A stretch of 7,270 bases of DNA from Proteobacteria bacterium UBA2996. Lineage in GTDB: Bacteria > Pseudomonadota > Gammaproteobacteria > Arenicellales > UBA868. Of this stretch, positions 1 to 6,722 are shown piece after piece. A program made the translations under genes and the position numbers. Every line of letters begins with the position of its first letter. Within the stretch, counting starts at the first letter, position 1. Where the stretch lies: NCBI GenBank assembly GCA_002346525.1, contig DDZY01000077.1:12104-19373 (forward strand), read 5' to 3'. The notes under the pieces are model-generated. The model saw only the letters and a program-made list of their open reading frames with translations. It searched no databases and was not told where the DNA came from.

Positions 1-938
1 ACAAAGTAGAGACTGATCGTTTCCCTGCTGGCCTGTGCACTGATGGGGGTGGTGACCAGGGTCACCAGTTGGTCAGGGAAGATCTCGAACGCGAAATTCG
101 GAAAGAGCACGAACCAGTCGCCGCGGTTTTTCTTGTGCTCTGGCAGGCCGGGAAAATAAGGAAGACCTTCGCCGCGGGCAGGATCAGTCCGTTGGAAGGT
201 GTAGCCGCACAGCAGGATATGGTTCTCGAAAGTAGGGGCATCTCGTTCGGCCATGGGCACAAACGAGTGCAGCCAGGGGTGGCAGGAAAATACATGATAC
301 GGCTCAATGAAATTCTCTACCGCGAGTTTCCAGTTGGCCTGAATATCAAAAGTCAAACTACCACCGAGCCCGAGGGAATCCAGATCGTAATCGCTGATCT
401 TTTCAAGTACGGGTGCGATGTACGATGAGAATGGGCCGGCATTGCCGGCGATATTGACAAATATCCAGTCGTACCAGGTATGGCACGGTACCTCGACAAG
501 ATTCGTTGTGGTGCAATCAGCCGGTTGTGTATCGTGCTGATCCCCGCCAAAAAAATGGGGTCGGGCCAGCAACTTACCCTCTAGGCTGTAACTCCAGGAA
601 TGGTTCGGACACACGATGTTGCGGCACTGGGATCTCGGTTCTTCAATCAGGACTGCACCACGGTGGATGCAGACATTGTGGAAGGCTCGGATGATGCCGT
701 CGGTATCTTTAGTCAGTAGCAGTGACTGGCCGGCAACTTCCACCGGACGAACGGATCCCGGCTCGGGCAGAAGATGGGCAAATTCCGTGAAGACCCAACT
801 GTTTTTAAATACGCAATCTCTTTCCGCCTCGAAGAATCCGGGGTCTACATAAGCCGCGTTGGGCAGTGTGGACCCTTCTGCAGTAGGTGCGCTCAGACGG
901 TCCCACCGGGTTGAGTCGAACCACTGATTGCCATTCAT
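1..938 (-). CDS. Rieske non-heme iron oxygenase alpha subunit, quaternary-ammonium type (partial, C-terminus beyond window)
   Basis: This reading frame starts at ATG 938 and stays open to the left edge, giving 312 residues without a stop. The Rieske [2Fe-2S] site is C90-x-H92 with C110-x2-H113, 17 residues apart. The mononuclear iron site is H215-x4-H220 inside a typical NWK...EN...YH block. E212 stands at the bridging position that is Asp in most ring-hydroxylating dioxygenases. Glu there is known from carnitine oxygenase CntA and relatives, so an N-demethylating or C-N-cleaving reaction on a betaine-like substrate is likely (inference). About 80-100 C-terminal residues, including the expected third iron ligand (Asp), lie outside. 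The start is supported by AGGA 8 bases upstream. It lies 42 bases downstream of the flavoprotein gene on the same strand, so the two are probably co-transcribed. A separate reductase is needed and is not visible. The family is secure; the substrate is not. Confidence 0.93.
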   Translation of the reverse strand, partial: MNGNQWFDSTRWDRLSAPTAEGSTLPNAAYVDPGFFEAERDCVFKNSWVFTEFAHLLPEPGSVRPVEVAGQSLLLTKDTDGIIRAFHNVCIHRGAVLIEEPRSQCRNIVCPNHSWSYSLEGKLLARPHFFGGDQHDTQPADCTTTNLVEVPCHTWYDWIFVNIAGNAGPFSSYIAPVLEKISDYDLDSLGLGGSLTFDIQANWKLAVENFIEPYHVFSCHPWLHSFVPMAERDAPTFENHILLCGYTFQRTDPARGEGLPYFPGLPEHKKNRGDWFVLFPNFAFEIFPDQLVTLVTTPISAQASRETISLYF

Positions 939-947
939 GAATTATTC

Positions 948-975
948 CTGTTGCGGTCGATGTTGCGCGCAACAG
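948..975. repeat. Inverted repeat / 14-bp palindrome between the two leftward genes
   Basis: TGTTGCGCGCAACA at 961-974 is a perfect palindrome. A third copy of the half-site TGTTGCG lies at 949-955, so CTGTTGCG (948-955) can also pair with CGCAACAG (968-975) around a 12-base loop. In the leftward mRNA the second arm runs into the AGGA that serves the Rieske gene. The structure could therefore modulate its translation, protect mRNA ends, or bind a regulator. There is no U-tract, so a terminator is unlikely. The repeat is plain in the sequence; its role is inferred. Confidence 0.6.
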
Positions 976-980
976 TTAAT

Positions 981-2945
981 CTACTCGATCATCCATGCTG
1001 CTTTAAGACCCTCAAGCACCGCCTCCTCAACGGTCCGAGGGGCTAACGCATCGCCGATCTTTTTGATCTGAAAGGGTGGGGTATCAGGGGTATTTAGGTC
1101 ACTTACCCACTCGCAATCATCGTTCGACCGGGGTGGGTAGCAACTGATAATCGCATCTACATCTTCGCAAGTAATAGCGTCGCCATTGATGGTGTGTTGA
1201 AAAAATGCAGTTTGGTCTTCGGCTCCAAAAAATCGTGCATAGCAAGTCAATTCGACATTAAGACTTTGGAGTTCACCAAACCATTGATCCCGCACAATCG
1301 CTGGAATGGACTCGCCACAAGTGCTTGCCCCTGAGAAAATCCTGACCTTATAGCCGCTCAATGCAAGCATGTGAGCAACGCCCATTGCGGACCAATCGGA
1401 ACTCCAGTCAGCAATCACCACATTCTGACCTACGGGTTTTTCCCCGGCGATGACCGACCATGCGCTAAAAAACGGTGTGCCAGTGACCTCAACGTCAGGC
1501 AGACGGGGAACAGCTCCCGTACTGACGATGACGACATCGGGTCCTATAGTGCGAAATGCCTCTGGGTTTGCTGAAGACGATAAGCAGACTTGTACAGAAC
1601 TGCGATCAAGTTCGTTCATCAGGTTGGTGGTGACACCGCCAAATTCAGATCGGCCTGGCAGTTTTTCGGCCAAATTGACCTGTCCGCCGAGTTTGGATTG
1701 CTTTTCATAAAGGACGACTTCGTGGCCTTGGTCAGCGGCTGTGACAGCCGCCTTCATGCCACCTGGCCCGCCACCGATCACCCACACCAATCGTTTGAGT
1801 TGCGTTGATCGAGTTCTAAATTCCAGTTCCCGGCCGGTGACCGGATTCTGTATACAGGAGATAGCATGATGGGTTAGGCGATGGCCGACACAGGCCTGGT
1901 TACAACCGATGCACGCCCGGATATCGTCGCTTCGGTTCGCCGCTGCTTTATTGGGAAATTCCGGATCCGCGATCAACGCCCGTACCATACCGATCATGTC
2001 TGCTTTGCCTTCGCTCAATATCTGTGACGCAGCTTGGGCCTGGTTGATACGGCCTGCAACCAGCACGGGCTTGGTCACTACAGATCTCAGTTGTGCTGCA
2101 TCATTGGCGACGAAAGCTGGCGGTACCGCCATGGGAGGAAATACATGGATCCAGCCATCGGGTGAGGCGGATGAGCCTGAGATTACGCTGAAATAATCCA
2201 GGTGACCCTCATGCTCTAGGGCTTGGCAGACTTTGATCGCCTCTCCTGCTTCCATACCGAATTGAGTTTTCTCATCAAGCGTGATTCGAATGCCGAGTGT
2301 TTTTGAACTCCCAATAGCCCGACGGGTCCTTGCGATAGACTCGGATAAAAACCGCATACGGTTTTCTAAATTGCCACCAAACTCGTCATCACGGCGATTG
2401 GTGATGGGATTAAGGAACTGTCCGATCAGGTATCCCTGACTGGCAAGAATTTCAATGCCGTCGAGTCCGGCTTCAGCGAGACGTGCGGCCGCTGTAGCGT
2501 AACTTTCAATGACTTCCCAGACCATGTCGTTGGGCATTGGGATGGGTACCACCCGATAGCGATCATCGGGCGTATCCGATGCTGAAAAGACTAAGGGTCG
2601 GGACCCATCATGACTGTAACGAACGGATCGACCGGCATGGAACAACTGCCCAAAAACGGCCGTACCCTGCCCACGACAGGCGCGGGCTAATGCTGTCATG
2701 CCCGGGATAATGTCATCACGCCCGGCATTGAGGTAAGCCGACTCAAAAGCAAAGCTTGGATGGAAGGCCATGCCCTCCAGGATAATCAGCCCCGCTCCTC
2801 CTCTTGCCCGGGCCTCATGGTAGGCGATGAGTTCATCGCTGACGAGACCGTTGGCTCCCAGTGTTGTGCCATGCGGCGGGTTAAAAATCCTGTTTCTTAT
2901 CTGGGATGGGCCGAGATTAATTGGCTCAAAAAGGTTTTCGTACAT
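981..2945 (-). CDS. FMN/4Fe-4S/FAD oxidoreductase, trimethylamine dehydrogenase / dienoyl-CoA reductase family; likely N-demethylase
   Basis: At 654 residues it has the full length of the family. Residues 1-340 form an Old Yellow Enzyme-type FMN barrel, with QFLNP...NRRDDEFGG...ENR near 176-196 and the phosphate-binding GMVRALIADPEF near 319-330. C345-x2-C348-x3-C352-x11-C364 is the 4Fe-4S site. VIGGGPGG at 389-396 begins the FAD/ADP-binding domain. A second nucleotide-binding region at about 509-528 lacks the GxGxxG fingerprint and instead resembles the degenerate form in trimethylamine dehydrogenase, so electrons may go to ETF rather than come from NAD(P)H (inference). Y172 sits where dienoyl-CoA reductase has its catalytic Tyr. 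With Rieske oxygenases and an HpbD-like enolase nearby, oxidative demethylation of an N-methylated amine such as N-methylproline is the best guess; a dienoyl-CoA reductase-like reaction is the alternative. It is the first gene of the leftward unit. No clear Shine-Dalgarno is seen. Confidence 0.92.
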   Translation of the reverse strand: MYENLFEPINLGPSQIRNRIFNPPHGTTLGANGLVSDELIAYHEARARGGAGLIILEGMAFHPSFAFESAYLNAGRDDIIPGMTALARACRGQGTAVFGQLFHAGRSVRYSHDGSRPLVFSASDTPDDRYRVVPIPMPNDMVWEVIESYATAAARLAEAGLDGIEILASQGYLIGQFLNPITNRRDDEFGGNLENRMRFLSESIARTRRAIGSSKTLGIRITLDEKTQFGMEAGEAIKVCQALEHEGHLDYFSVISGSSASPDGWIHVFPPMAVPPAFVANDAAQLRSVVTKPVLVAGRINQAQAASQILSEGKADMIGMVRALIADPEFPNKAAANRSDDIRACIGCNQACVGHRLTHHAISCIQNPVTGRELEFRTRSTQLKRLVWVIGGGPGGMKAAVTAADQGHEVVLYEKQSKLGGQVNLAEKLPGRSEFGGVTTNLMNELDRSSVQVCLSSSANPEAFRTIGPDVVIVSTGAVPRLPDVEVTGTPFFSAWSVIAGEKPVGQNVVIADWSSDWSAMGVAHMLALSGYKVRIFSGASTCGESIPAIVRDQWFGELQSLNVELTCYARFFGAEDQTAFFQHTINGDAITCEDVDAIISCYPPRSNDDCEWVSDLNTPDTPPFQIKKIGDALAPRTVEEAVLEGLKAAWMIE

Positions 2946-2970
2946 TGGGTAATTGCTGAAGAGGTCAGGG

Positions 2971-3002
2971 TCGGTTGATGATTGGGACTGTGCATCAACC
3001 GA
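2971..3002. promoter_or_regulatory. 10-bp perfect inverted repeat in the divergent promoter region
   Basis: TCGGTTGATG (2971-2980) is perfectly complementary to CATCAACCGA (2993-3002), with 12 bases between. The half-site centres are about 22 bases apart, two helical turns, which fits a dimeric operator on one DNA face. It could also form a hairpin in the 5' leader of the leftward mRNA, starting 25 bases before that start codon. It is unrelated in sequence to the GTACA/TGTAC element closer to the regulator gene, so a second regulator may act here. The repeat is seen; its function is inferred. Confidence 0.55.
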
Positions 3003-3028
3003 ACCGAATCAGGCGCTTGCGGGTATCG

Positions 3029-3034
3029 CATAAT
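3029..3034 (+). promoter_or_regulatory. Candidate -10 element for the rightward operon
   Basis: CATAAT matches the sigma-70 -10 consensus at five of six positions. It would place transcription start near 3041, inside the inverted repeat at 3040-3051 and about 20 bases before the regulator's ATG. No convincing -35 hexamer lies 16-18 bases upstream, so an activator-dependent or weak promoter is possible. Confidence 0.3.
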
Positions 3035-3035
3035 A
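3030..3035 (-). promoter_or_regulatory. Candidate -10 element for the leftward operon
   Basis: Read on the minus strand this is TATTAT, five of six matches to the -10 consensus. It overlaps the rightward candidate on the opposite strand. The GTACA/TGTAC repeat would sit in its -10/-35 spacer, so one bound protein could block both promoters. The -35 match, TTAATT at the expected spacing, is poor. The leader would be roughly 75 bases and would contain the 2971-3002 inverted repeat. Confidence 0.25.
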
Positions 3036-3039
3036 GAAG

Positions 3040-3080
3040 GTACAAGTGTACAATTAATTCAATGAAAGAAACAAGTGTAC
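3040..3080. promoter_or_regulatory. Putative operator: palindrome plus direct repeat overlapping the regulator's start
   Basis: GTACAAGTGTAC at 3040-3051 has perfect GTACA/TGTAC arms around a 2-base centre. Its ten-base core ACAAGTGTAC recurs exactly at 3071-3080, 29 bases downstream, inside the first codons of the regulator gene. The two sites bracket the ATG at 3062. This fits autoregulation by the RpiR-type protein or control by another dimeric factor (inference). The exact repeats are directly visible. Confidence 0.5.
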
Positions 3081-3970
3081 CAAGGGAGAAGTTCCCTGAG
3101 GTAGGGCGCGTATTACAGTGTCTGACCGAGTCGTTATCCAGCCTCACGCCAGAACTACAGAAAGCCGCGGCCTATGTTCTAGAGAATCCCAACGAGATTG
3201 GCGTCAGTTCGATCCGAGAGATCGCCGCTAAGGCTAGGGTTAAACCGAACTCGCTAGTTCGGATGGCGCGCAGGATCGGTTTTGAGGGATATGAAAATTT
3301 TCGCCAGCCGTTTCGTGAGCAGATTCGTCACGGTGATTATGTCTATCGTGAGCAGGCGAAATGGTTGCAGTCCCTTAGTTTCGGGGGTGTGCCCGATAAC
3401 ATTTATGCAGAGGGTGCTGCGGCGACTATCGCCAACATGGAAAAACTGTACGCCCTAAACAAGCCAATCGATCTAAAGGCCGCCGCGGATCAAATTGTGA
3501 ACGCGCGCAAGACTTATGTACTTGGTGTGGGCCTGGTCAATGCCGCGGCTGACAATTTTGCTTATCTCGCTAACATGGCAATTGATAACGTTGTTTCGAT
3601 ACCCCAGGAAGGTTCGGTACCAGTCGATGGACTGGTTCATGCCGATAGTCGAGATGTATTGCTCGCCATGACGTTCAAGCCTTACCGCCGTGAGGTCGCG
3701 GAGGCAGTAGAGGCGGCACGTACACAGGGAGTAAGGATTATCGCCGTATCAGATAGCCCAGCGTCACCCATTTTTGAGGGCGCTGATTATCAATTTCAAA
3801 TATCTGTTGATACGCCCTTAATGTTTATATCGACTGTCGCGCTTTCTGCCCTGCTGGAATCATTGATGGCATTTGTGATTTCAGATCTCGACGAGTCAGT
3901 TATTGCCAGTATTGAGCGTTTTCACCAGCGTCGGTATGACCTTGGCATCTACCTGGAGCAAAACATCTAA
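3062..3970 (+). CDS. RpiR/MurR-family transcriptional regulator (HTH + SIS)
   Basis: This 302-residue protein is of usual family length. An N-terminal RpiR-type helix-turn-helix covers about residues 12-85, with the recognition segment in SIREIAAKARVKPNSLVRMA near 50-69. A C-terminal SIS domain (about 128-265) normally binds a phosphosugar or related effector; its start YVLGVG and the later LLAMTFKPYRREVAEAV and VRIIAVSDS segments are typical. The ATG at 3062 is chosen over an upstream in-frame TTG at 2975, because the extra 29 residues match nothing in the family and would cover the promoter region. No good Shine-Dalgarno precedes it. It is the first gene of the rightward operon, ends 4 bases before the Rieske gene, and likely controls both divergent units. 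The effector is unknown; a betaine catabolite rather than a sugar phosphate would be unusual. Confidence 0.93.
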   Translation: MKETSVPREKFPEVGRVLQCLTESLSSLTPELQKAAAYVLENPNEIGVSSIREIAAKARVKPNSLVRMARRIGFEGYENFRQPFREQIRHGDYVYREQAKWLQSLSFGGVPDNIYAEGAAATIANMEKLYALNKPIDLKAAADQIVNARKTYVLGVGLVNAAADNFAYLANMAIDNVVSIPQEGSVPVDGLVHADSRDVLLAMTFKPYRREVAEAVEAARTQGVRIIAVSDSPASPIFEGADYQFQISVDTPLMFISTVALSALLESLMAFVISDLDESVIASIERFHQRRYDLGIYLEQNI

Positions 3971-3974
3971 GGTT

Positions 3975-5084
3975 ATGAGCGATTCGCCGACACAAGAGCA
4001 CGAGGTTGTCCACGCCCTGGATGCGGCCTATTACACGAGCGAATCGATTTACCAGAAAGAACGCAGTGAACTTTTTACCCAGACCTGGCAGTACGCCGGC
4101 CATCTCTCTCAGGTCGTGAACCCCGGAGATTACTTCAGTTTTGAGATCGCAGGGCAGGGGCTCTTTTGTATCCGCGACAACGAGAACGCGCTTCATACTT
4201 TTTATAACGTCTGTCAGCACCGCGCTCATCAAATCGTAGAAGGGCAGGGTGAAGGAAAGAAGACGCTCGTCTGTCCGTATCATGCGTGGTCGTATGATCT
4301 CGATGGACATCTTTTGCGTGGGCCGAATACCGAGGTGGTGCCCGCTGAGGTTCGCGAGAAAATCTGCCTGACCCCGGTGCGCACGCAGGAATTCTGCGGG
4401 TTCATTTTTGTCAATCTGGATGACAATGCTGATCCGATGGAGGACTGGTTTCCGGGCGTTGAGGCAGAACTGCGGCAGTTTGTTCCGCAGATTGCTGATC
4501 TGACGCCGCTTGAGACCATCCGGGCTCAGGAGCGGTGTAACTGGAAGGTATCAGTCGAGAATTATTCGGAGTGTTATCACTGCCGGATCAATCACCGGAC
4601 CTTCTCCACCGGGGTGGTCAAGCCGGACACCTATGACATTCAGCCTCAGGGATATTGTCTTCGCCACACCACCGAGTGTCAGAATCTAGATCAGATGACT
4701 TACCCGATAGACCTCTCTTCGAACAAGCATGCCGGTGACTACTCATCCTGGTATCTGTGGCCCACATTCTCCTTTCAGGTGTATCCGGGAAATGTACTCA
4801 ATACGTATCACTGGCAACCGACTGCGGTCGATGCTGTGACCATTGCCCGGGGGTGGTTTACGGCCGAGGGAATTAGTCCGGAGGTCATCCATGATCTCGC
4901 TATCCAGGATCGGGAAACCACCGTTGAAGAGGATATTCATCTTGTGGAATCCCAGCAGCGCGGATTCAATAATCGTGGTTATCGGCCGGGACCCCTGGTC
5001 GTCGATCCAGAGGGGGGCGTCAATTCAGAGCACTCCATTAAAGCTTTACAGCAATGGATGCGCGAGGCGGTCACATCGAAATGA
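3975..5084 (+). CDS. Rieske non-heme iron oxygenase alpha subunit, carnitine/betaine oxygenase type
   Basis: This is a complete 369-residue oxygenase. The Rieske cluster ligands are C80-x-H82 and C100-x2-H103. The catalytic iron ligands are H202 and H207, with D320 in the VEED segment near the C-terminus as probable third ligand. E199 takes the electron-transfer bridging position usually held by Asp, as in carnitine oxygenase CntA. The whole sequence resembles the CntA / glycine betaine (GbcA) / stachydrine demethylase (Stc2) group. The expected reaction is O2-dependent N-demethylation or C-N cleavage of a quaternary ammonium compound in the cytoplasm, with electrons from a ferredoxin-type reductase not present here. 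The ATG at 3975 is used because the frame upstream lies inside the regulator gene, whose stop is 4 bases before, suggesting translational coupling. It is only distantly similar to the other Rieske protein at the left edge. The exact substrate cannot be fixed. Confidence 0.93.
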   Translation: MSDSPTQEHEVVHALDAAYYTSESIYQKERSELFTQTWQYAGHLSQVVNPGDYFSFEIAGQGLFCIRDNENALHTFYNVCQHRAHQIVEGQGEGKKTLVCPYHAWSYDLDGHLLRGPNTEVVPAEVREKICLTPVRTQEFCGFIFVNLDDNADPMEDWFPGVEAELRQFVPQIADLTPLETIRAQERCNWKVSVENYSECYHCRINHRTFSTGVVKPDTYDIQPQGYCLRHTTECQNLDQMTYPIDLSSNKHAGDYSSWYLWPTFSFQVYPGNVLNTYHWQPTAVDAVTIARGWFTAEGISPEVIHDLAIQDRETTVEEDIHLVESQQRGFNNRGYRPGPLVVDPEGGVNSEHSIKALQQWMREAVTSK

Positions 5085-5094
5085 GCATTCAAAC

Positions 5095-5934
5095 ATGAGC
5101 ACCTACACCAAGCCCGCTCACTGGGCAGCGTCCAAAAACAAACTTTTTCCCTATCAGGTGGGCTTCACCTGTCCGCCGTATGACTGGTGCGCGGGGCCGT
5201 CTGATTTTCAGCGCATGGCACCCGATTCCGTCGGGGTGCATGGCCGGATGCTGCACGTGCCCGACTATACCCACCGGCTCGACCAGCGCAGGCAGAACTT
5301 TGACCTGTTGGAGGAGTTTGTGGAATGCATGGCCAATAATGGCGCGGATGTCTGCGGCCAGGTTGGCTCCAACTGGGTGCACGCGAGTGGTCTGGGCGTA
5401 GCGGGGATTCGTGACCACTGCGAGATGCTGAGCGAGAAATACGACACGTCTTTTCATATGGCGGGATACGCGATGGTGGAGGCTCTGCGCGATCAAAACA
5501 TCGAGAAGGTCGCCCTGAATGCGGCCTACCATCATCCCGACTGGTGGCAGGGAACCGTTGGATTCCTGAAAGAAGCGGGCTTCGATGTTATCTGGGCCGG
5601 CAACTTTCATGACCAGGGCTGGTTTGCTACACAGGAAGAAATCAATCAATGCATCTGGTGTTTTGATGGGGATCTTGCTGAGAAAAGTTTTCAGTATGTA
5701 GCCGAACAGGCCCCGCGTGCCGAGGCTTACCTGATTAACGGTATGTGCAACTTCCGATCTGGACCCGATGGTCAGGCCCAACGGCCAGTACATCATGAAG
5801 TCGCCATCGAGGCCCTGCTTGGCAAGCCCATGATCAGCCATGACAACGCTCTTTACTGGCGGATTTTCAAAACCTTGGGCCTTGCTCCAGTGACGCCTCA
5901 GGGCCGGTTGCTGTCCTCGTTAAGTGCGCAATAG
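5095..5934 (+). CDS. Maleate cis-trans isomerase / Asp-Glu racemase superfamily protein
   Basis: This 279-residue protein resembles maleate isomerase, arylmalonate decarboxylase and Asp/Glu racemase-type enzymes. Family-like features are VGVHGRM near 46-52, a GSNW glycine-serine turn at 91-94, MCNFRS at 217-222, and the C-terminal block EALLGKPMISHDNALYW at 239-255. Those enzymes use one or two cysteines for proton transfer. Here C87 and C218 lie close to the two expected sites, but by my alignment each is one residue off, so the usual chemistry is uncertain. The protein is rich in Trp, His and Cys. The ATG at 5095 starts 10 bases after the Rieske stop; the frame continues upstream, but only as an out-of-frame shadow of the Rieske gene. 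No signal peptide is seen. It probably isomerises, racemises or decarboxylates a pathway intermediate (inference). Superfamily placement is fair; activity is unknown. Confidence 0.8.
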   Translation: MSTYTKPAHWAASKNKLFPYQVGFTCPPYDWCAGPSDFQRMAPDSVGVHGRMLHVPDYTHRLDQRRQNFDLLEEFVECMANNGADVCGQVGSNWVHASGLGVAGIRDHCEMLSEKYDTSFHMAGYAMVEALRDQNIEKVALNAAYHHPDWWQGTVGFLKEAGFDVIWAGNFHDQGWFATQEEINQCIWCFDGDLAEKSFQYVAEQAPRAEAYLINGMCNFRSGPDGQAQRPVHHEVAIEALLGKPMISHDNALYWRIFKTLGLAPVTPQGRLLSSLSAQ

Positions 5935-5947
5935 GGCGGAATAAAAA

Positions 5948-6709
5948 GTGCACAAGATCCTCGTGCTGTGGTCTACACCCCGGTCGACTTCGACCGCCTT
6001 TGAGTGGATGATGCGCCAGCGCGGTGATATGCAGTGCTTGCACGAGCCTTTTGGTGAATGGTGGTACGAAGGAGACGGCGCTCTCTGGCCAAGGTTAACC
6101 CCCGAGAGCCCAAGAAAGCCGGGACTCACCTTTGAGGCGGTCTGGTCCCGGCTGCAATCTGCCGCTGCCAAGGGGCCTGTTTTTTCCAAGGACTTTCCGC
6201 ATTACATTGAGAATTACTGGACGGACGAGTTTCTTGAATACTTCAATCATTCTTTTCTGATACGCGATCCTGCCAAGGTGGTCACCAGCGTGCAAAAGCG
6301 CTGGCCGGATGTTCACCTCAAGGAACTGGCATTCCTAGAACAGCGTCAGTTGTTCGATCGGCTCTGCGATCGTGACGGAAAGGTGCCGCCTGTGCTGGAT
6401 AGCGATGACCTGCTGCGGGATCCACAAACGATGGTCGCAAAGTACTGCCACGCTGTCGGTATCGATTTTGTGCCTGAAGCTCTCACCTGGGAGCCTGGGT
6501 CCGTGACCGAGGACTATAGTTGGTTCGACGGGGGTTCCTGGCACGAGAAACTCAAGGACTCGACCGGGCTTGCTCCTCAAGAGCCCGGATTTACCGACAT
6601 CAACACGGCTCCCGATTACGCGAAAGAGTTATATGAAGAGGTGCTTCCACACTATCAGCATCTTCACGCGCATCGACTCCAGCCTGCCAACGGGCTCTTG
6701 AGCGCATAG
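5948..6709 (+). CDS. Sulfotransferase-like P-loop protein
   Basis: This 253-residue protein starts at GTG 5948, 13 bases after the previous stop, with AGGGCGGA 7 bases upstream as ribosome binding site. The GTG start is needed to include the first strand and P-loop. WSTPRSTSTAFE at 8-19 is the 5'-phosphosulfate (PAPS) binding loop of sulfotransferase-fold proteins. FLIRDPAKVVTS at 103-114 is the 3'-phosphate binding segment. HEPFGEWWY (32-40) and KDFPHYI (81-87) are typical of a bacterial subfamily annotated only as sulfotransferase-like. It should transfer sulfate to a hydroxyl or amine of a small molecule in the cytoplasm (family knowledge), but activity in this subfamily is poorly established. 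Its place between an isomerase-like gene and an enolase-family gene suggests it handles the same substrate. Another phosphoryl or nucleotide role is possible. Confidence 0.82.
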   Translation: MHKILVLWSTPRSTSTAFEWMMRQRGDMQCLHEPFGEWWYEGDGALWPRLTPESPRKPGLTFEAVWSRLQSAAAKGPVFSKDFPHYIENYWTDEFLEYFNHSFLIRDPAKVVTSVQKRWPDVHLKELAFLEQRQLFDRLCDRDGKVPPVLDSDDLLRDPQTMVAKYCHAVGIDFVPEALTWEPGSVTEDYSWFDGGSWHEKLKDSTGLAPQEPGFTDINTAPDYAKELYEEVLPHYQHLHAHRLQPANGLLSA

Positions 6710-6722
6710 CGAAGATCTGCAA

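Noticed and set aside
69..428. Plus-strand open frame of 119 residues
   Set aside because: It is antisense to the partial Rieske gene, whose iron-ligand motifs prove the minus strand is coding there.
2975..3061. Possible 29-residue N-terminal extension of the RpiR regulator from a TTG
   Set aside because: The extension is basic and unlike family N-termini, would cover the divergent promoter region, and ATG 3062 gives a normal family length.
3903..3974. Upstream start for the second Rieske gene
   Set aside because: The extra 24 residues would overlap the regulator's coding end in another frame, and homologous proteins start near the ATG at 3975.
3900..4310. Minus-strand open frame of 136 residues
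   Set aside because: It is antisense to the regulator and Rieske genes and has no domain.
4843..5094. Upstream start for the isomerase-like gene
   Set aside because: The 84 extra residues are a frame-shifted shadow of the Rieske C-terminus, with low-complexity Arg/Ser-rich composition.
5089..5841. Long open frame on the minus strand (250 residues)
   Set aside because: It lies wholly antisense to the isomerase-like gene, has no recognisable domain, and the plus-strand frame has clear family motifs.
5935..5947. Terminator between the isomerase-like and sulfotransferase-like genes
   Set aside because: The gap is only 13 bases with no inverted repeat; it carries the downstream ribosome binding site.
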